From Bacillus sp. IITD106 (GTDB taxonomy: Bacteria > Bacillota > Bacilli > Bacillales > Bacillaceae_C), in assembly GCF_019459225.1 (NCBI RefSeq), contig NZ_JAIAZY010000012.1, positions 31,911-95,910 on the forward strand: a stretch of DNA of 64,000 nucleotides, given 5' to 3'. Position 1 is the stretch's first letter; every line of letters starts with the position of its first letter. Shown here one piece after another: positions 8,263-18,359 of this stretch. The position numbers were made by a program, and so were the translations under genes. The notes below the pieces were generated by a model, which had not been told where the DNA came from, did not search any database, and worked only from the letters and a program-made list of their open reading frames with translations.

Positions 8263-9375
8263 TTATTTCCCCCCATTATTCTTAGGCAATTTACGAACAC
8301 TAGCCGTTATGAAAATTAATATAGGGATCACGATAGTAAGTAAAAGACCTAATCTACCAACTATTTTAATGACGTCGTACATTTGAAACATATTACGGGG
8401 AATCATCGCTATAAAAAAAACGATAGGCAATAGAAAGAACGAAAATGTTTTATGACCTTGCAATCGAAAAAACTGGCTTAATGAATGGATTGTAAACATA
8501 TAACTGGAAAAAATCGTTGTAAAAACAGCGGTCACCCAAACGGCTAGAAAAACGACGTCTAGTCTTTGTAAAAGGTTGCCAGGTAAAGAAGTTGCTCTTG
8601 CAAGTTCCAATGTAGGCCACATTAAGTTTTTCATTTCATCTACTCCAAAAACAGACAAGGCAGCAAAGACAATCATGACATATAATAATCCCGAAATTCC
8701 GATACCCCAAATGGCCGATTTCATTGCCTTTCCAGTCTTTTTCATATAAGGAATGATGATTGTTATAATAAACGACCCTTGAAACAAAGCAGTAACTGTC
8801 AACGTCCCTATTAACACTTGTTTTAGGTTGTTGGCTATAAGTGGTTGAAAGATTGGTTGAAAATAAAGAGGATTTGCATTTTTAAAAGATAAAACGACAA
8901 TAATGATTCCAGGAAACAAGATAGCAGGCACATAAAAATTATGAATGTAAGCAAATGTATTGATATCATCTCGAGTAAAAATAGCCGCCATTAACAACAT
9001 GACAATGACCGTTACTTCAATAGGAGTGTTTTTCAACACTGCCGCCACGACAACCTCACCAAATTCCCGAGATGCCATCGCTGTTAAAAATGTGAAAAAT
9101 AATATAATCATTACGCCATACATGCGGCCAATCCATTTTCCCAATACAATTTGACTGTATCCTATAATGGATTGATCCGGAAAACGCATTCCGAGCTTTG
9201 TAACAATATATAACCCTACAAAGCCAAGTAAGACAGCGATTAAAGTCAAAAAAGGAGCCCCGGTATCTGCGGCTTGAACAGCAATAAGAGGAAGGTTTAA
9301 AACCCCCACTCCAATTATGGTACTTATTAATATCGTTGCTGTTTGAATGGCCGTAATTTCACGTGATTGCTCCAT
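8263..9375 (-). CDS. Spore germination protein, GerB family (APC-like permease)
   Basis: 370 aa with about ten hydrophobic helices. The opening EITAIQTATILISTIIGVGVLNLPL is typical of GerAB/GerKB proteins, which belong to the APC superfamily and are thought to bind the germinant in the inner spore membrane. The ATG at 9375 has GGAGAGAAG upstream, and the stop abuts gerC. It is the second gene of the receptor operon. Which germinant is recognised cannot be read from the sequence. Confidence 0.93.
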   Translation of the reverse strand: MEQSREITAIQTATILISTIIGVGVLNLPLIAVQAADTGAPFLTLIAVLLGFVGLYIVTKLGMRFPDQSIIGYSQIVLGKWIGRMYGVMIILFFTFLTAMASREFGEVVVAAVLKNTPIEVTVIVMLLMAAIFTRDDINTFAYIHNFYVPAILFPGIIIVVLSFKNANPLYFQPIFQPLIANNLKQVLIGTLTVTALFQGSFIITIIIPYMKKTGKAMKSAIWGIGISGLLYVMIVFAALSVFGVDEMKNLMWPTLELARATSLPGNLLQRLDVVFLAVWVTAVFTTIFSSYMFTIHSLSQFFRLQGHKTFSFFLLPIVFFIAMIPRNMFQMYDVIKIVGRLGLLLTIVIPILIFITASVRKLPKNNGGK

Positions 9376-9390
9376 GCAACTTCTCTCCGA

Positions 9391-11019
9391 TCACTTTTTA
9401 GTTTCCTTCGTTTGATTGGACATATTATTCGCCTTAGCCGAGATAACCTCTTCATTTTTTCCTACTCTTTTATCATTGCTTGGATGGAGAAATTCAGGTC
9501 TCCTCGGCATCCATCGAAACGGAAACCTAATCACCACATCTCTCATTCCATATGAATTTCCAGGAGAAACGGGACTCATATATGGAACACCAAATGATTT
9601 TAAAGACAGCATGTGATTGAAAATAACAATTATGCCAATCATTACACCATAAAGTCCAAATAGTCCTGCTAGTATGGCTAATGGGAAACGCAGCATTCGC
9701 AATGCGAAAGAGGCATTATAAACCGGTGTTGCAAAGGAGCCAATGGTTGTAATCGCAATCACAACAACTGTAATCGGGCTAGATAAACCAGCATCTACTG
9801 CAGCTTGCCCGATAACTAAAACGCCAACGATTGATAAAGCTCCTCCAATTTGTTTCGGCAATCTGACCGTTGCCTCACGCAAAACTTCCATCGCTACTTC
9901 CATCATTAACACTTCCACTACTGCTGGAAAAGGAACACCAGCCCGACCCCCTGCAACCGCAACAGCGAATTCGGTCGGAAGCAACTCCGGGTTAAAGGAA
10001 ATAAACGAAACATAAAGGGCGGGAAACACTAATGAAAAGACAAGTGCTAAAATTCGAACAAGCCTTGTAAAGCTCGCTAAAAGAAAGCGCGTAGAGTAAT
10101 CCTCCGTCGTTTGGTAAAACTGGTTAAAGACAACGGGAACCATTAAAACAAAAGGAGATCCGTCAACAAGAACAGCTACTCTTCCTTCAATAATATTTCC
10201 AACCACACTATCCGGACGCTCTGTTAAAATCGTTTGCGGAAAAGGAGAAAACTGATAATTTTCAAGAAACTGTTCAAGATAACCGACGTCCAAAATAGCA
10301 TCAATATCAATCTCGGATAGCCTTTTTTCAACTTCATTTACTAACGGAGGCTCCGCAATCCCTTTCAAATAGCAAATTGCTACTTTTGACTTCGTCAGCC
10401 TGCCAATTTTCAATGTTTTTACACATAAATCGGGTGTAGGCAGACGATAGCGAATTAATCCTATGTTCGTATCTAATCGTTCAATAAAACCTTCGCGGGG
10501 TCCAATGATGACTTGCTCAGTTTCCGGCTGTGTGATAGCTCTCTTGTCAATGTAACGTGTTGAAAGATGGAAAGCCTCGTATACACCATCTATAACAATC
10601 ACTGTTTCCCCTGCAAGAATTTTTTCAATAAGTTTTTTAAGGGTAGATTCTAACGTAATTCCACTATGATAGATCACTTCTTCTAATAAAATATCTACAA
10701 TATTACTATGGTGAATTTTATCGATTTCTAAATGCTCCGGCGGAAATAATAGCGGCTTGATAAGATCATTATTAATAACTGATTGATCAACCATATTATT
10801 TATATAAAAAATAACCGCAGGAAATTTTCCAAAAATCGTAACCTTTCGGGTAATAAAATCCTCATTTTCACCAAGTATGTTTCTCATAAAAGCACTGGTT
10901 TTCTCTAAATTCCCATCCAACGTTTTCTCGCCCGCATTATCGAGCTGCACATCGGGAACGTTGTTAGGCTTTTGACGATGTTCCTTTTTATTTTTCAACT
11001 TCCACATCCAGCCTGACAT
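9391..11019 (-). CDS. Spore germination protein, GerA family
   Basis: 542 aa. A soluble N-terminal domain (about residues 30-280) is followed by a membrane domain with four or five helices and the family segment GRAGVPFPAVVEVLMMEVAMEVLREA. The short hydrophilic tail carries RFPFRWMPRRPEFL. A subunits such as GerAA form oligomeric channels that release cations when B senses germinant. The start ATG at 11019 has GGGGGAT upstream. It is the first gene of the A-B-C-(D) operon; array B lies upstream. I could not pick a convincing forespore promoter in 11020-11080. Confidence 0.93.
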   Translation of the reverse strand: MSGWMWKLKNKKEHRQKPNNVPDVQLDNAGEKTLDGNLEKTSAFMRNILGENEDFITRKVTIFGKFPAVIFYINNMVDQSVINNDLIKPLLFPPEHLEIDKIHHSNIVDILLEEVIYHSGITLESTLKKLIEKILAGETVIVIDGVYEAFHLSTRYIDKRAITQPETEQVIIGPREGFIERLDTNIGLIRYRLPTPDLCVKTLKIGRLTKSKVAICYLKGIAEPPLVNEVEKRLSEIDIDAILDVGYLEQFLENYQFSPFPQTILTERPDSVVGNIIEGRVAVLVDGSPFVLMVPVVFNQFYQTTEDYSTRFLLASFTRLVRILALVFSLVFPALYVSFISFNPELLPTEFAVAVAGGRAGVPFPAVVEVLMMEVAMEVLREATVRLPKQIGGALSIVGVLVIGQAAVDAGLSSPITVVVIAITTIGSFATPVYNASFALRMLRFPLAILAGLFGLYGVMIGIIVIFNHMLSLKSFGVPYMSPVSPGNSYGMRDVVIRFPFRWMPRRPEFLHPSNDKRVGKNEEVISAKANNMSNQTKETKK

Positions 11020-11103
11020 TTTTATCCCCCAAAATTGTTCAGAATAATTAATGTCATTATGTGTAATCTATGATTATTTATGTAAAAAAATATGATAAGA
11101 ACT

Positions 11104-11742
11104 CTCTGTTTATCTTGTTGCTCGGCATATTTGTTACTTTTCATGAAGTTGGGACGCGATTCAGTTCGTTGCGCGGCTTAATCGCGACTTTTTATGAAGT
11201 TATGCCGCGATTCAATTCGTTGCACGGCTTAATTGCGACTTTTCACGAAGTTGGGCAGCGATTCAGTTCGTTGCGCGGCTTAATCGCGACTTTTCACGAA
11301 GTTGGGCAGCGATCCAGTTCGTTGCGCGGCTTAATTGCGATTTTTCATGAAGTTGGGAAGCGATTCAGTTCGTTGCGCGGCTTAATCGCGACTTTTCACG
11401 AAGTTGGGACGCGATTCGGATCGTTGCAAGGCTTAATTGCCACTTTTCACGAAGTTGGGCAGCGATCCAGTTCGTTTGTGCGGCTTAATTGCGACTTTTC
11501 ACGAAGTTGGGCAGCGATTCGGTTCGTTGCGCGGCTTAATCGCGACTTTTCACGAAGTTGGGACGCGATTCAGTTCGTTTGCGCGGCTTAATCGCGATTT
11601 TTCATGAAGTTGGGACGCGATTCAGTTCGTTGCACGGCTTAATTGCGATTTTTCACGAAGTTGGGACGCGATTCAGTTCGTTGCACGGCTTAATTGCGAT
11701 TTTTCACGAAGTTGGGACGCGATTCGGATCGTTACTCGATAA
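11104..11742. repeat. Tandem array B: about twelve 51-bp units
   Basis: Units start at 11155, 11206, 11257, 11308, 11359, 11410, 11461, 11513, 11564, 11616, 11667 and 11718, after one degenerate unit at 11104. The period is 51 bp except for two 52-bp units that have an extra T in TTCGTTTG. Each unit has CGCGATT (or AGCGATT) and, about 18 nt later, AATCGCG (or AATTGCG). The pair can form a stem in either version because U-G wobbles are allowed in RNA. The array occupies most of the 800-bp gap between the beta-mannosidase 3' end and the germination operon 5' end. The apparent reading frames are rejected as genes. Confidence 0.92.
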
Positions 11743-11782
11743 AATCAAGAACTCTTATATTTAATAAAACCAACACAAAAAA

Positions 11783-11806
11783 GACAGGCTCTAATATAAG
11801 CCTGCC
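11783..11806 (-). terminator. Rho-independent terminator after the beta-mannosidase gene
   Basis: GACAGGCT (11783-11790) pairs with AGCCTGCC (11799-11806) using one wobble pair. The minus strand continues with a T-rich run (complement of 11777-11782). Confidence 0.7.
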
Positions 11807-11819
11807 TCCATCAAAGTGA

Positions 11820-14285
11820 TTAGTACGTATTGTAAATGCTGCGTACAGATAAGTTCCCTTTAAATTCTTCTAAGCTTATTTCCCTGCTTAAGCTCGCTTT
11901 CTGAACAGTAATTTTCTTTATATCACCAGCCGATAAATCAAAATAGTTATCGCTGAATTTGCAATCAGCATCGGCTAAATCAAGTTCTACATATTTAGCT
12001 AGGCCGTCTCTAGCTTCTACTGAAAGAATAAATTGATCTTGCTCATCCTGCACTTCAACTGTGATTTGTGGATCAACGAATTCAAAATGCTTCGGCTTTA
12101 CGAATAAGACTACTGCATTTGAGTGGAATTTCCCATCCATGAAAAGTGTCGCTTCAAGGTATGTGTTTCTCATGTTTTCATCTGAAAGTACATCTTCAAA
12201 AGAAAGCTCGATGCAATTTTCAGCGGAAAGCTTTCCAACCTTCGCTTCTACCGTACCTTCCTTCAAGATGACAGATGTGTTAGTACGGAGTTTCCATTCA
12301 ATTCGCCCTTCGATGTCTTCCAGTGAATCATTTGTAACGTGAATGGATGCTGTTTTTCCTTCTTCTTCAATAGATAGCAAGATCGGTGCATAAAATTTCT
12401 TCGCATAATAGTGAAGAGCCTTCCAGCGTCCGAAGCTATCGATGCTTGACCATGAAGCGACTGGCCAGCAGTCATTTAATTGCCAATATAACGACCCCAT
12501 GCAGCGTCCACGGTTGCGGCGCCAATGCTCAACTCCGTATTTAATCGCTTCTGCTTGTAAAAGCTGCGAAGTAAACAGCAGTGAATCAAAGTCTTTCGGG
12601 TATAGGAAGTTCTCTGACAAATAAAAAAGAATTTTTCCATTCGCTCCTGCATTTTTCTGATGCGTCTCCATAACTCGTGAGAAAATATTCCGATCCTCAG
12701 GAATCGTAAAAGTTTCTACCGATTTTAATGAAGGGAATGACTGGAACCCAAATTCAGAACAGAAACGGAAAAAGTATTTACGATATTCTGTAAAAGGCTT
12801 TAAGCCGTGCCACACTTCCCAATAATGCATGTCTCCACGATTCGGATCGCGCGGTTGGTCAAAACCCCCGCCTGATGTCGGTGAAGATGGCCAATAAAAT
12901 GTTTGTGGATCCAGCTCCTTCATCATTTCAGGGATAATGTATTCAAACAACTTGATGTAATCTGTTTTCCGCATTGGATCTTGCGGCCAGCCCCAATGTA
13001 CCCAGCCTTCTTCCGTTTCATTATTTCCGCACCAAATCCCAAGACTCGCATGATGGCGAAGACGCTTCACGTTGTCTGCAACTTCTTTTTTAATTGTATC
13101 TAAAAATTCATCTGTCAGTTTATACACACTGCAGGCAAACATGAAGTCCTGCCAAACAATGAGACCGAGACGATCACAAAGATCATAGAAATAATCTTCC
13201 GGATAATGGCCGCCGCCCCAAATTCGGACCATATTAAAATTCGCTTCAACACTATCTTTTAAAAGTCGTTCCGTTTTCTCTACGGAATTTCTTGCGAGCA
13301 AGTTATCCTCCGGAATATAGTTCGCCCCCATTCCAAAGATTGAAAGGCCATTTACGTAAAATTCAAACGATCTTCCAAACTCATCAGGAACAGATTTCAC
13401 TTCAATTGTACGGAGGCCGATGTTGTAGTCTTTTGTATCAAGCTTGGAACCACCCACATCGATCAAAGAAACTTCAACTTCATATAATGGCTGTTTTCCG
13501 TATCCGTTTGGCCACCATAATTCAGGGTTTTCTACATTGAAAGTGACGATTTCTTGTGAAGCTGAAACAGGGATCGTTTTGACTTCGACCTCGCCAGCAG
13601 GGCTTTTCAACGATACTTCAAGTTGAACACCTTCCTGACTGTTTAAGTTTTCAACTTTTACACGTACATCAATCTGCACTTCATTTTCCTTATGAGCTTG
13701 TGTTATGTACACATCTTCAAGTTTTGCAGAACTCCAAGCCTGGATCGAAATATTTCTCCAAATACCCATGTCCGGAATTTGTGGACCCCAGTCCCAGCCG
13801 AACATATAATGAGCTTTTCTTAAGTACGGATATCCAGCAACTGCATCGCCAACCCCAGCAAGCGGGTCTTCATTTTGCAAAGCACGAATATACTTAGTAG
13901 GAGAATTGAATTTTACTGTAATATCATTTTCGCCTTTTTGTAATAAAGATTTTACATCCATTTCATAAATACGGTGCATATTATTTGTCTTTTCGACGAG
14001 TTCACCATTAACGGAAACTTCCGCTAGTGTGTCGAGTCCTTCACAAATAAGAAGGATTTTATCCTGCTTCAAAAACTCTTCATCTACCGAAAACGTTCGT
14101 GAGTATACATAATCGTTTTCCGCAATTTCAAGCCCAATTTTTTCATTATCTCGATAAAAAGGATCTTCAATTTTTCCATGCTGTAATAAATCATTCATGA
14201 CAGAGCCTGGTACTTGAACATCAAGCCATTCGTCTACTCCAGCTTCTTGCATTTTCCATTGTCCGTTTAAATCAACTTTTAACAT
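11820..14285 (-). CDS. GH2 beta-mannosidase
   Basis: 821 aa from the ATG at 14285, with AAGGAG 7-8 nt upstream; the GTG three codons earlier lies inside that site. The layout is jelly-roll domain, Ig-like domain, TIM barrel and C-terminal beta domains. The acid/base Glu is in IWCGNNETEEGW near residue 430, and the nucleophile Glu is in FCSEFGFQSFPS, the form seen in beta-mannosidases rather than beta-galactosidases. There is no signal peptide, so it acts on imported manno-oligosaccharides. It is the second gene after the SGNH esterase, 30 bp apart. With the divergent alpha-galactosidase it suggests galactomannan breakdown. Confidence 0.9.
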   Translation of the reverse strand: MLKVDLNGQWKMQEAGVDEWLDVQVPGSVMNDLLQHGKIEDPFYRDNEKIGLEIAENDYVYSRTFSVDEEFLKQDKILLICEGLDTLAEVSVNGELVEKTNNMHRIYEMDVKSLLQKGENDITVKFNSPTKYIRALQNEDPLAGVGDAVAGYPYLRKAHYMFGWDWGPQIPDMGIWRNISIQAWSSAKLEDVYITQAHKENEVQIDVRVKVENLNSQEGVQLEVSLKSPAGEVEVKTIPVSASQEIVTFNVENPELWWPNGYGKQPLYEVEVSLIDVGGSKLDTKDYNIGLRTIEVKSVPDEFGRSFEFYVNGLSIFGMGANYIPEDNLLARNSVEKTERLLKDSVEANFNMVRIWGGGHYPEDYFYDLCDRLGLIVWQDFMFACSVYKLTDEFLDTIKKEVADNVKRLRHHASLGIWCGNNETEEGWVHWGWPQDPMRKTDYIKLFEYIIPEMMKELDPQTFYWPSSPTSGGGFDQPRDPNRGDMHYWEVWHGLKPFTEYRKYFFRFCSEFGFQSFPSLKSVETFTIPEDRNIFSRVMETHQKNAGANGKILFYLSENFLYPKDFDSLLFTSQLLQAEAIKYGVEHWRRNRGRCMGSLYWQLNDCWPVASWSSIDSFGRWKALHYYAKKFYAPILLSIEEEGKTASIHVTNDSLEDIEGRIEWKLRTNTSVILKEGTVEAKVGKLSAENCIELSFEDVLSDENMRNTYLEATLFMDGKFHSNAVVLFVKPKHFEFVDPQITVEVQDEQDQFILSVEARDGLAKYVELDLADADCKFSDNYFDLSAGDIKKITVQKASLSREISLEEFKGNLSVRSIYNTY

Positions 14286-14315
14286 TTTGTCCACTCCTTG
14301 AAGTTATATTGCCAT

Positions 14316-14930
14316 TTATTTTAGTAAACTTTCACAAGCTTGAAGCCATGATCTTGCCATCAGCATATTACCCGCTGAATTCATATGAACGCCATCGGTC
14401 GTTAGCTTGTATGTAGTGCCTGATTTTAAATAATTGATAAAATCTTGATGGGTTGGAACGAGAATCGCATCGAACTTTTTAGCTAACTTTCGCACGATTT
14501 CAACATATGGGACAAGCTTTTGATTTCCTTCAGAATTTACATCTTCTTCAATGACAGTTGGTTCCATCAAAATCAATTGTCCGTTTGTTTTTTCTAAAAG
14601 TCCGGTCAAAATTTCTTCAAACTGATCCGGATACACTTGTACCATATGTGGGTTATCGAGCTGACGCCATACGTCGTTTATTCCAATAGAAACGGATACA
14701 TAATCAGGATTTAAAGAAAGAACATCTTTTTCCCATCTGTCTTGTAAATCTGTTGCACGGTTGCCGCCAATTCCTTTGTTGATAATTTCCAGATCTTTGC
14801 TAGGAAAAGCAGTCTTTAAATAATCATGGATAATTCGTACGTATCCAATTCCAAGGCCTTCAGGATCTTCATTTCTGCCCCATTCTGTAATACTGTCGCC
14901 TATAAATAAAATTTGCGCTTTATCTTTCAT
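14316..14930 (-). CDS. SGNH/GDSL hydrolase, probable carbohydrate acetylesterase
   Basis: 204 aa. The four SGNH blocks are present: the nucleophile Ser in FIGDSITEWG, the Gly in GIGGNRA, the Asn in IGINDVW, and the catalytic Asp-x-x-His in DGVHMNSAG near the C-terminus. The IGINDVWRQ form resembles cytoplasmic acetylxylan esterases such as Axe2 of Geobacillus. There is no signal peptide. It is transcribed ahead of the beta-mannosidase, so removing acetyl groups from acetylated manno-oligosaccharides is a reasonable inference. Substrate is not proven by sequence. The start has GAAGGAGGAA upstream. Confidence 0.82.
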   Translation of the reverse strand: MKDKAQILFIGDSITEWGRNEDPEGLGIGYVRIIHDYLKTAFPSKDLEIINKGIGGNRATDLQDRWEKDVLSLNPDYVSVSIGINDVWRQLDNPHMVQVYPDQFEEILTGLLEKTNGQLILMEPTVIEEDVNSEGNQKLVPYVEIVRKLAKKFDAILVPTHQDFINYLKSGTTYKLTTDGVHMNSAGNMLMARSWLQACESLLK

Positions 14931-15000
14931 GTTCTTCCTCCTTCACTAATTTTCCTCCGTTAGCTTTTGAAAAAATTTGTTTAGTAATATATAATAAATC

Positions 15001-15016
15001 ATAACTTAATCGTTAA
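15001..15016. promoter_or_regulatory. Candidate LacI-type operator in the esterase/alpha-galactosidase divergent gap
   Basis: ATAACTTAATCGTTAA lies between the divergent SGNH and GH36 genes. The 10-mer ATAACTTAAT and the 7-mer TCGTTAA both recur upstream of the LacI gene (18360-18383). The centre CG is usual for LacI-family sites, but the palindrome is imperfect. Confidence 0.4.
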
Positions 15017-15111
15017 CTTTAAGCAATTTGTTTTTAGTAGTTTTAAGTACTTTAAAACATGACTTACTGCACGCGTTCATGTTGCCATCATACATAAAAG
15101 GAGCAGTAAAA

Positions 15112-17277
15112 ATGACAATCTATCACGAAAAACAATCAAACATCTTCCATCTTCAATCGAAAAATATGAGTTACATCATTCAAATCGTGAACGGGACTCC
15201 CGCGCATGCGTACTGGGGAAAAAAATTGCGTCACGAATCAAGCTTGGAGCAATTTATCGCACCACGTTGGGAAGAAAGACATAATAGTCTCCCACTTGAT
15301 GGGCTTCCACAAGAATATCCGCAATATGGAACGGGTGACTTTAGAAGCCCGGCGTATCATGTTCAGCTCGCTGATGGCAGTAGGATAACGGAGCTTAAGT
15401 ATAAAAACCATCGAATCTTAAAAGGAAAACCGAAGTTAGAAGGGCTTCCAGCTGTATACGGTGAGGATGAAAATGAAGCTGAGACACTTGAGCTAGAATT
15501 GCACGATGAATTTAGTGGTTTAATAGTTTACTTAAGCTACACGGTTTTTACCGATCATAACGCCATTACAAGGTCAGTAAAATTTATTCACAACGGGAAA
15601 GAGCCTTTAGAAATTTGGCGTGCGCTTAGCACTTCAGTTGATTTCCACGATTCGGATTTTGACATCATGTATCTTTCCGGAGCTTGGGCAAGAGAGGCGC
15701 AAGTTCGGAGAAGAGCTCTATTACCGGGTTTAACCGCTATCGATAGTAAACGCGGCGTCAGCAGTCATCAGCATAATCCATTCATTGCGATTATGCGCCC
15801 TGAAGCAGACGAAGACCACGGCGATGTTTATGGGTTTAGCTTAGTGTATAGTGGAAGTTTCTTTGCGGGTGCTGAAGTCGATCAATACTTCAATACAAGA
15901 GTGTCCATTGGCATTAATCCATTCGATTTTGGATGGACGCTTAATCCGGGAGAGAGCTTCCAAACACCAGAAGCGGTTATGGTTTATTCCGGAGAAGGGA
16001 TTGGAGGAATGTCGAGAACGTATCATAAATTGTACCGTACACGACTAGCACGAGGGCAATTCCGTGATAAGGAACGTCCGATTCTCGTTAATAATTGGGA
16101 GGCGACTTATTTCAATTTTGACGCTAAAAAAATTGAATCGATTGCCAAAGCAGGAGCCGAGCTTGGAATCGAGCTTTTCGTCTTGGATGATGGCTGGTTT
16201 GGTAAAAGAGATGACGATACAACATCACTCGGCGACTGGTATGAAGATCGTCGCAAACTGCCAAATGGTCTTGAAGATTTAGCTGAGCGCGTCAAAGCAA
16301 CTGGCCTACAATTTGGTTTGTGGGTCGAGCCTGAGATGGTTTCTCCAGAAAGTGAACTTTATAAAAAGCATCCTGATTGGTGTATTCATGTTGAAGGAAG
16401 ACGGAGAACCTTGCAGCGGACGCAAAGTGTGCTCGATTTTTCTAGAAAAGAAGTGCGGGATTATATATTTGACGCGTTGAGTGACATCTTCACAAGAGTC
16501 CCTATTTCCTATATTAAATGGGATATGAATCGTTATTTGACGGAAATTGGATCAGCCGATTGGCCAGCTAGCCGTCAGACAGAAATAGCTCATCGGTATG
16601 TGCTTGGATTATATGAATTGCTCGAGCGAATCACAACAAAATTCCCACATATTTTATTCGAAAGCTGTTCAAGTGGCGGCGGTCGTTTCGACCCTGGTAT
16701 GCTTTACTATATGCCGCAAACATGGACGAGTGATACGACGGATGCGATTGAACGGTTAAAAATCCAATACGGAACAAGTCTTGTTTACCCAATTAGTTCC
16801 ATTGGGGCGCATGTTTCTTCTGTACCTAACCACCAAGTAGGCAGAATGACCTCACTTACAACTCGTGGAGACGTTGCTATGTCAGGAAATTTTGGGTACG
16901 AAATGGATTTACGAAATTTTACGGATGAAGAAAAAGAAATCGCAAAACAGCAAATCGCTTTGTACAAAGAAATTCGACCACTCGTACAACAAGGAGATTT
17001 TTATCGTTTAAAAAGTCCTTTTAAAGGAAATGAGGCGGCGTGGATGTTCGTTTCTGAAGATAAACGCGAAGCATTAATCTTTTATTTTAAAGTATTAGCG
17101 GAGCCGCAAATGTTAAATAAACGTCTTATTTTAAAAGGATTGAATCCTGATTTTAACTATGTTTCCGAACGAGATGGAATAGTATACGGCGGAGACCAGC
17201 TGCTTGCGGGCGGCATTTATGTGCCAAAAATCCATGGGGACTATGCGAGTACATGGTTTAAATTACGAGCTCAATAA
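15112..17277 (+). CDS. GH36 alpha-galactosidase
   Basis: 721 aa from the ATG at 15112, with AAAGGAG 8 nt upstream; the 28-codon upstream extension has no site. The nucleophile Asp is in YIKWDMNR near residue 475 and the acid/base Asp is in WTSDTTDAIERL near residue 545. The ESCSSGGGRFDPGMLYYMPQ block belongs to bacterial tetrameric GH36 enzymes (AgaN/RafA/MelA type). There is no signal peptide. It removes alpha-1,6-galactose from raffinose-family or galactomannan oligosaccharides. It diverges from the esterase/mannosidase pair and converges on the LacI gene, with a shared terminator between. Confidence 0.95.
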   Translation: MTIYHEKQSNIFHLQSKNMSYIIQIVNGTPAHAYWGKKLRHESSLEQFIAPRWEERHNSLPLDGLPQEYPQYGTGDFRSPAYHVQLADGSRITELKYKNHRILKGKPKLEGLPAVYGEDENEAETLELELHDEFSGLIVYLSYTVFTDHNAITRSVKFIHNGKEPLEIWRALSTSVDFHDSDFDIMYLSGAWAREAQVRRRALLPGLTAIDSKRGVSSHQHNPFIAIMRPEADEDHGDVYGFSLVYSGSFFAGAEVDQYFNTRVSIGINPFDFGWTLNPGESFQTPEAVMVYSGEGIGGMSRTYHKLYRTRLARGQFRDKERPILVNNWEATYFNFDAKKIESIAKAGAELGIELFVLDDGWFGKRDDDTTSLGDWYEDRRKLPNGLEDLAERVKATGLQFGLWVEPEMVSPESELYKKHPDWCIHVEGRRRTLQRTQSVLDFSRKEVRDYIFDALSDIFTRVPISYIKWDMNRYLTEIGSADWPASRQTEIAHRYVLGLYELLERITTKFPHILFESCSSGGGRFDPGMLYYMPQTWTSDTTDAIERLKIQYGTSLVYPISSIGAHVSSVPNHQVGRMTSLTTRGDVAMSGNFGYEMDLRNFTDEEKEIAKQQIALYKEIRPLVQQGDFYRLKSPFKGNEAAWMFVSEDKREALIFYFKVLAEPQMLNKRLILKGLNPDFNYVSERDGIVYGGDQLLAGGIYVPKIHGDYASTWFKLRAQ

Positions 17278-17284
17278 TAATAGC

Positions 17285-17327
17285 AAAAAAGAGAGAGGGC
17301 AACAGGCAGCCTCTCTCTCATTTTTTC
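17285..17327. terminator. Bidirectional terminator between alpha-galactosidase and LacI genes
   Basis: GAGAGAGG pairs with CCTCTCTC. A six-A run lies on the left (T run for the minus strand) and a six-T run on the right. It overlaps the last codons of the LacI gene. Confidence 0.8.
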
Positions 17328-18331
17328 TTTATGTTTTTCACAGAATCCCTATACACGATATTTCCTTTTATTTGGATCCTACCATGCTTTTTATCCTTGT
17401 CACGAATTTTTTCTTGAATAAATCCAATAGCCGTTCGGGACATTTCTTCAATATTGACTTCTACCGTTGTAAGCCCGGGTTCTGTAATAGTTGCGTAAAT
17501 ATCATTATCAAATCCGACAACAGAAAAATCTTCCGGAACACGATAGCCCAAATCTTTTAATTTGGTGATTAAAAGATGAGCGACCTGGTCGCAATTGCAT
17601 ACAAACGCGGTAGGAAGTTCCTCAGGGAGGTCAATCTCAATATACTTTCCATTTTCATCACGATCGCTCAAAATATATTGTTCGTTTAGTTTTATATGAT
17701 GTTCAAGCAAAGACTTGTAATAGCCGAGAAATCGATCTTGAATACTGCTCGTAGAATATATATTCCCTACATACGCAATTTTTTCATGACCGTTTCGAAT
17801 TAAGTAATTGGTGATATCGTACGCTCCGTAAAAATTGTCAGTAATGACAGCATCCATATTCGCCTCTTCGTCGTAGAAATCCATGAATACAGTTGGAAGC
17901 TCGACCGATTGCAATTTTTTAATATAAGGCTTTTTGATTTGCCCAAGAATAATAAAACCATCAACTTTTTGCTCCTGGTAAATCCTTGGGAGTTTTAATT
18001 CGTCCTCATCTTCTGAACGTAATATATGCAGAATGCCATAATACCCTTGCTCTTCTAATACTTTTGAAATCGATTGATAAAAATTCAAGTAAAAAGATTG
18101 GAGCATACCTGTGAATCGCTCAGGAATAATAACGCCAATATTGAAGGAAAGCCCGTCCTTCATTGATCTCGCTGCTGTATTAAAGCGATAACCCATTTCT
18201 TCTGCCAATCGCTTTATTTTTTCCTTTAATTCATCGCTGACACCTTCTTTATCATTAAGTGCTTTCGAAACCGTCACACTGGTGACTCCGATCTTTTCAG
18301 CGATATCCTTCATCGTTACATTATTTTTCAT
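17318..18331 (-). CDS. LacI family transcriptional regulator
   Basis: 337 aa. The N-terminal helix-turn-helix reads MKDIAEKIGVTSVTVSKALND, followed by the hinge region and a periplasmic-binding-protein-like sugar domain (about residues 60-337) with the FVCNCDQVA and VVGFDNDIYA segments. The start has GAGGGAT upstream. It is convergent to the GH36 gene and shares short sequence words with the esterase/GH36 gap, so it probably controls that cluster and itself. Its effector is unknown; galactose- or mannose-containing oligosaccharides are the obvious guess. Array C lies upstream of its promoter region. Confidence 0.9.
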   Translation of the reverse strand: MKNNVTMKDIAEKIGVTSVTVSKALNDKEGVSDELKEKIKRLAEEMGYRFNTAARSMKDGLSFNIGVIIPERFTGMLQSFYLNFYQSISKVLEEQGYYGILHILRSEDEDELKLPRIYQEQKVDGFIILGQIKKPYIKKLQSVELPTVFMDFYDEEANMDAVITDNFYGAYDITNYLIRNGHEKIAYVGNIYSTSSIQDRFLGYYKSLLEHHIKLNEQYILSDRDENGKYIEIDLPEELPTAFVCNCDQVAHLLITKLKDLGYRVPEDFSVVGFDNDIYATITEPGLTTVEVNIEEMSRTAIGFIQEKIRDKDKKHGRIQIKGNIVYRDSVKNIKKK

Positions 18332-18359
18332 CTAAATCCCTCACATGCTCATCTTGCAG

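Noticed and set aside
11070..11764. Two overlapping open frames with EVGTRFSSLRGL-type repeats
   Set aside because: Single-base insertions shift the frame while the DNA repeat continues unchanged, so the protein frame is not under selection.
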